Shown one piece after another: positions 20,035-22,739 of a stretch of 22,739 nucleotides of DNA. Position numbers and translations under genes: made by a program. The number at the start of each line of letters is the position of its first letter. Positions within the stretch are counted from its first letter, which is position 1. A model generated the notes under the pieces. It did not search any database. It saw only the letters and a program-made list of their open reading frames with translations, and had not been told where the DNA came from. The DNA is from CAYHKY01 sp964357355 (GTDB lineage Bacteria > Patescibacteriota > Microgenomatia > UBA10105): positions 1-22,739 of the forward strand of contig CAYHKY010000018.1 of the NCBI GenBank assembly GCA_964357355.1, in the 5' to 3' direction.

Positions 20035-21264
20035 ATGAATCGATTGTCTGCTTATCAGGTTTATCTGCTTACTCGTTTTGTCCAGGCGCTTTCCTTTGCA
20101 GCAATCGGTGCCTACACTGCCTTGTATAGGATAAACATTGTTGGACTCAATCCTTTACAGCTTATTTTAGTTGGCACTGTTCTTGAAATTACTTCATTTT
20201 TATTTGAAGTACCCACTGGTGTGATAGCTGATGCGTATAGCCGTAAACTTTCCACAGTTATCGGAGTTGTCCTGGTAGGTGTGGGATTTATGTTCGAATC
20301 GTTATTTCCCACATTTGTGACAGTATTAATAGCCCAAGTGATTTGGGGTATCGGATTTACATTTATATCTGGTGCCAGAGAAGCGTGGATTGCGGGAGAA
20401 GTTGGTGAGAAAGAAGCAAATAAAGCATACTTTAAAGCAGCACAGTTGGTTCAAATCGGATCAATTTTTGGGATAATATTAAGTATGTTTCTAGCTGTCA
20501 TCTCTGTCCGCTTACCGATATTTGTAGGCGGATTACTTCATGTAATGTGGGGGGTGGTACTCTTTTTCCTGATGCCGGAGAAACATTTCACGTCTGCTAA
20601 ATCCCAAGATAGAAGTAACTGGCAACATATGTGGGATACACTTAAGTCCGGGATAACTCAAATAAAATATAATCGTATGTTACTTTTGATTGTGGCGGGT
20701 GGGGGTATATATGGTATGTTTTCGGAAGGGTTTGATAGACTCTGGACTGCACATTTAATCAAAAACTATGTGTTTCCTGCCATATTACCAATTTCTCAAT
20801 CAACCTGGTTTGGCATCATCTATTTGGTAACATTAACGTTTTCTTATATCGGTATCGGGTTAGTAAATAAAGGAGTCAACAAGGAAAGTGAACGTTCAAT
20901 AATTATTACATTTATAGGGATATTAGGATCATTGATGGGAGTTACTGTTGGTTTTGCCTTTGCTCCCGGTTTCACAATAGCTGTCGCTTTTACATGGATC
21001 ATATTTATGCTTAGAGAAGCAACTTATCCGTTGTATAACAGCGTGTTGATCAAGGAATCTGTCCAGTCATCACGGGCTACTGTCTTGTCGATCGCATCCC
21101 AAGCTAATTCTTTAGGTCAAATCACCGGCGGTCCAATTTTAGGTGTAATTGCGACTTTTCTATCTCTTAGAATGGGAATGTTTAGTACCGGGATTGCTTT
21201 GGTACCGGTAATATTTCTTTTTCTTTTTGCACTCAAAAACAATTCCCATGCTAGAATCAATTAA
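20035..21264 (+). CDS. MFS family transporter
   Basis: A 409-residue integral membrane protein with about twelve hydrophobic helices, the usual size for the family. The loop after helix 2 carries motif A (G62-VIA-D66-AYS-R70-K71), typical of proton-driven drug and metabolite efflux proteins. EVPTGVIAD and a later RAxxLSIASQANSLGQITGGPILG segment are common in small bacterial MFS exporters. The substrate is not readable. TATAAT six bases before the ATG points to a leaderless transcript. A GNAT gene follows nine bases downstream. Confidence 0.9.
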   Translation: MNRLSAYQVYLLTRFVQALSFAAIGAYTALYRINIVGLNPLQLILVGTVLEITSFLFEVPTGVIADAYSRKLSTVIGVVLVGVGFMFESLFPTFVTVLIAQVIWGIGFTFISGAREAWIAGEVGEKEANKAYFKAAQLVQIGSIFGIILSMFLAVISVRLPIFVGGLLHVMWGVVLFFLMPEKHFTSAKSQDRSNWQHMWDTLKSGITQIKYNRMLLLIVAGGGIYGMFSEGFDRLWTAHLIKNYVFPAILPISQSTWFGIIYLVTLTFSYIGIGLVNKGVNKESERSIIITFIGILGSLMGVTVGFAFAPGFTIAVAFTWIIFMLREATYPLYNSVLIKESVQSSRATVLSIASQANSLGQITGGPILGVIATFLSLRMGMFSTGIALVPVIFLFLFALKNNSHARIN

Positions 21265-21273
21265 TACTAATTC

Positions 21274-21792
21274 ATGAATATTGGATATAATGATTTAAAT
21301 TTACATATGGAAGAAGTTCATGTTAAGTTTGCGTCATCGCAGGATTTTGATGTGGTTCGCCATTTTGACCCGCATTCAATATACATTGACCCTGAGAAAC
21401 TTAAATATAAGCTGATGCAAAAAGAAGTTTTAATTGCACAAATTAAAGATAAAATTGTTGGAATTATTAAATTTTCTTATTTTTGGTCCACCCGTCCATA
21501 CCTAGACTTGATTTATGTTGAAGAGAGAATTCGAAAACAAGGGATAGGAACAAAACTTCTCCAATTTTTGGAAATTTACCTGGTAAAAGCGGGATACAAC
21601 TATCTATATACTTCGGCTCAGGGTAATGAGCCAGATTCACAGAATTGGCATAAGAGACAAGGATTTAGAGAGTGCGGTAAATTGGAAGCTATCAATCTTC
21701 CCCGGGAGACAAACACTGAAGTGTTTTATTTCAAAAGAATTGCAAATGGTGACCCAAACGAAGATACACTAAAGACTTATCCAGTGTCATAA
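21274..21792 (+). CDS. GNAT family N-acetyltransferase
   Basis: A 172-residue protein. The acetyl-CoA binding motif is DLIYVEERIRKQGIGTKLLQFLE (R-K-Q-G-I-G), preceded by AQIKDKIVGIIKF and followed by YTSAQGNEPDSQNWHKRQGFRECG, all in the GNAT order. The ATG at 21274 is preceded by TAATAC six bases upstream, so it may have its own leaderless promoter besides read-through from the MFS gene; ATG 21307 is an alternative start. The acceptor substrate is unknown; the pairing with an MFS exporter hints at a resistance role, weakly. Confidence 0.85.
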   Translation: MNIGYNDLNLHMEEVHVKFASSQDFDVVRHFDPHSIYIDPEKLKYKLMQKEVLIAQIKDKIVGIIKFSYFWSTRPYLDLIYVEERIRKQGIGTKLLQFLEIYLVKAGYNYLYTSAQGNEPDSQNWHKRQGFRECGKLEAINLPRETNTEVFYFKRIANGDPNEDTLKTYPVS

Positions 21793-21839
21793 AAAAATAG
21801 CGATTAATATTACTCTGTTCAAAAGATGTCCAAGTATCC

Positions 21840-21848
21840 TGTTATACT
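21840..21848 (+). promoter_or_regulatory. extended -10 promoter of the nucleotidyltransferase gene
   Basis: TGTTATACT is an extended -10 box. The hexamer TATACT (21843-21848) ends six bases before ATG 21855, fixing that ATG as the ancestral leaderless start. Confidence 0.55.
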
Positions 21849-21854
21849 TTATTC

Positions 21855-22487
21855 ATGAAATTCACCTCTTACGATGACATCAATGAATTCCTTGATTAGT
21901 TATTAATTCAACTTCAATCTATTCTTGGAGATAAACTAATGGGCTTATATCTTTATGGATCTCTGGTATGGGGAGATTTTGACAGAGAAATTAGTGATAT
22001 TGATCTGTTGGCAGTTACTTCAACGGGTATAAATAATAAGGAATTTGATGCATTGAAAATCATGCATGATGAGTTTGTCGTAACTCACAAGGAGTGGGAA
22101 GATCGAATTGAAGTAGCCTATGTGTCGCAACAAGCATTAAAGACTTTTAAAGATCGTAATAGTCAGATTGCAGTTGTCAGTCCGGGTGAACCATTTCATT
22201 TCAAAGATGCAGGAAAGGACTGGTTGATAAATTGGTATCTCATACGAGAGAAGGGCGTAACACTTTTTGGTCCGTCGCCTCAATCCATCATACCGCTGAT
22301 TTCCAAAGAAGAGTTTATACAAGGGGTTAAAGATCAGGTTATAAAGTGGCGGGAGTGGGTGACCCACGAAAAACACTCAAGAAAATATCAATTTTATCTA
22401 TACCCGTCTTACGCTGGTTTGTCCCGATTTAATCAGGATCAAAGCAGCTTAGAGGGGTATATGGCCGCCTGCCTGCCGACGAGGTAG
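21855..22487 (+). pseudogene. nucleotidyltransferase gene broken by an amber codon and a late frameshift
   Basis: The original gene starts at ATG 21855 (MKFTSYDDINEFLD). Codon 15 is TAG (21897-21899), after which the same frame continues LLIQLQSILGDKL and, from an internal ATG at 21939, runs to 22487. The nucleotidyltransferase signature is intact: YGSLVWGDFDREISDIDLLAV (G-S ... D-x-D). It resembles aminoglycoside-adenylyltransferase-like proteins. Near 22392-22400 the expected C-terminal helix seems to continue in another frame (YTRLTLVCPDL), and the present frame ends in a GC-rich palindromic repeat. A shorter protein from 21939 is possible but lacks a ribosome binding site. Confidence 0.65.
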
Positions 22488-22488
22488 G
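22468..22488. repeat. GC-rich hairpin repeat at the end of the broken gene
   Basis: CCTGCCT (22468-22474) pairs with AGGTAGG (22482-22488), with one G-T pair, around the loop GCCGACG. It is much more GC-rich than its surroundings and looks like a dispersed palindromic element. It supplies the last codons of the broken nucleotidyltransferase frame. Confidence 0.45.
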
Positions 22489-22538
22489 GAACGAATTCAA
22501 GTATGTAGGCTATATGATAGCGTTTGTGGTGTTGGCGT

Positions 22539-22739
22539 TTAGTTTATTTCTGACTCCTCTTTCCAAAAAACGTTGCTGTCTTTGTCGATGACCCCGAATT
22601 TATTCATGTATTCAATATGGTTTGGTAATGGTTCAGTTGAAGGGGTAGGTATAAATTCCAGCAATATAAATGCCGGTTGCTCATCCCGGTACCATATCAC
22701 TTTGATTATTTTGCTGTTTTTGGGGATTTTGGTACCCCG
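22539..22739 (-). CDS. C-terminal end of an unidentified gene entering from the right edge
   Basis: A minus-strand frame without stops from the window end to TAA 22539-22541, 66 residues. It is protein-like (KIIKVIWYRDEQPAFILLEF, then PNHIEYMNKFGVIDKDSNVFWKEE). The start lies outside the window. No family is recognised. It converges with the broken nucleotidyltransferase. Confidence 0.55.
   Translation of the reverse strand, partial: RGTKIPKNSKIIKVIWYRDEQPAFILLEFIPTPSTEPLPNHIEYMNKFGVIDKDSNVFWKEESEIN

Noticed and set aside
1..22739. TGA decoded as glycine, as in some candidate-phylum bacteria
   Set aside because: TGA ends intact genes such as the HTH-ATPase (4182-4184), PadR (2776-2778) and LUD (16659-16661) genes at the expected family lengths.

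Overview
The window is AT-rich, densely coded bacterial chromosome with many small single-domain genes, short spacers and both strands in use. TGA is used as an ordinary stop (for example at 4182-4184 and 16659-16661), so this is a standard-code organism. No rRNA or complete tRNA is seen. Leaderless transcription is frequent: many genes have a -10 box ending six to ten bases before the start codon. Others (5569, 7373, 14610) have a strong Shine-Dalgarno sequence. Gene style and content (GEVED protein, DUF302/DsrE/SHOCT operon, stand-alone zinc-ribbon protein, membrane-anchored methyltransferase, DUF2277, many small stress enzymes) would fit a Patescibacteria/CPR-type genome. That is an inference, not a proof.

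Layout. 1-1300: a tRNA-like/terminator-like edge and a secreted GEVED-domain protein. 1384-3153 (minus): a four-gene operon, PadR regulator - DsrE-like - DUF302 - SHOCT membrane protein, with a perfect inverted repeat over its promoter; it looks like a thiol or metal stress unit. 3250-5150: an accessory island. It holds a two-gene module (MerR-like HTH fused to a GHKL ATPase, then a STAS-like DUF4325 protein) behind a promoter with 10-bp phased repeats, followed by decayed DNA: an orphan coding fragment and a truncated, frameshifted Y1 (REP-associated) transposase that ends against an HxlR regulator. 5100-6180: HxlR regulator divergent from a PAS-only protein, then a stretch that looks like decayed coding sequence. 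6180-7280 (minus): a cation/Ca2+ exchanger and a small ORF. 7373-8300: a secreted protein with a textbook terminator. 8360-10001: an OmpR-type two-component system with a leaderless promoter. 10104-10660: a MazEF-type toxin-antitoxin pair with an operator inside its promoter.

10720-18103 is a string of small accessory genes, mostly with their own promoters: VOC proteins, a membrane-anchored M23/lipoyl-like barrel protein lacking catalytic motifs, GNAT, DUF2277, DUF1905, a pyridoxamine-phosphate-oxidase-like protein, a SRAP (YedK/HMCES) protein, an S51-like peptidase, an HxlR regulator divergent from a LUD (LutC-like) protein across two abutting identical operators, and a glutamine-synthetase-family ligase. 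18275-18803 is a second toxin-antitoxin pair (RHH/RelE type). 18882-21792 holds a three-zinc-ribbon protein, a membrane-anchored methyltransferase, an MFS transporter and a GNAT protein. The right end has a nucleotidyltransferase broken by an amber codon, and the C-terminal end of a minus-strand gene that runs off the window.

The strongest candidate for an undescribed system is the HTH-ATPase/STAS pair at 3444-4447: a compact partner-switch-like module in which the ATPase itself carries the DNA-binding domain, with helically phased repeats covering its promoter.
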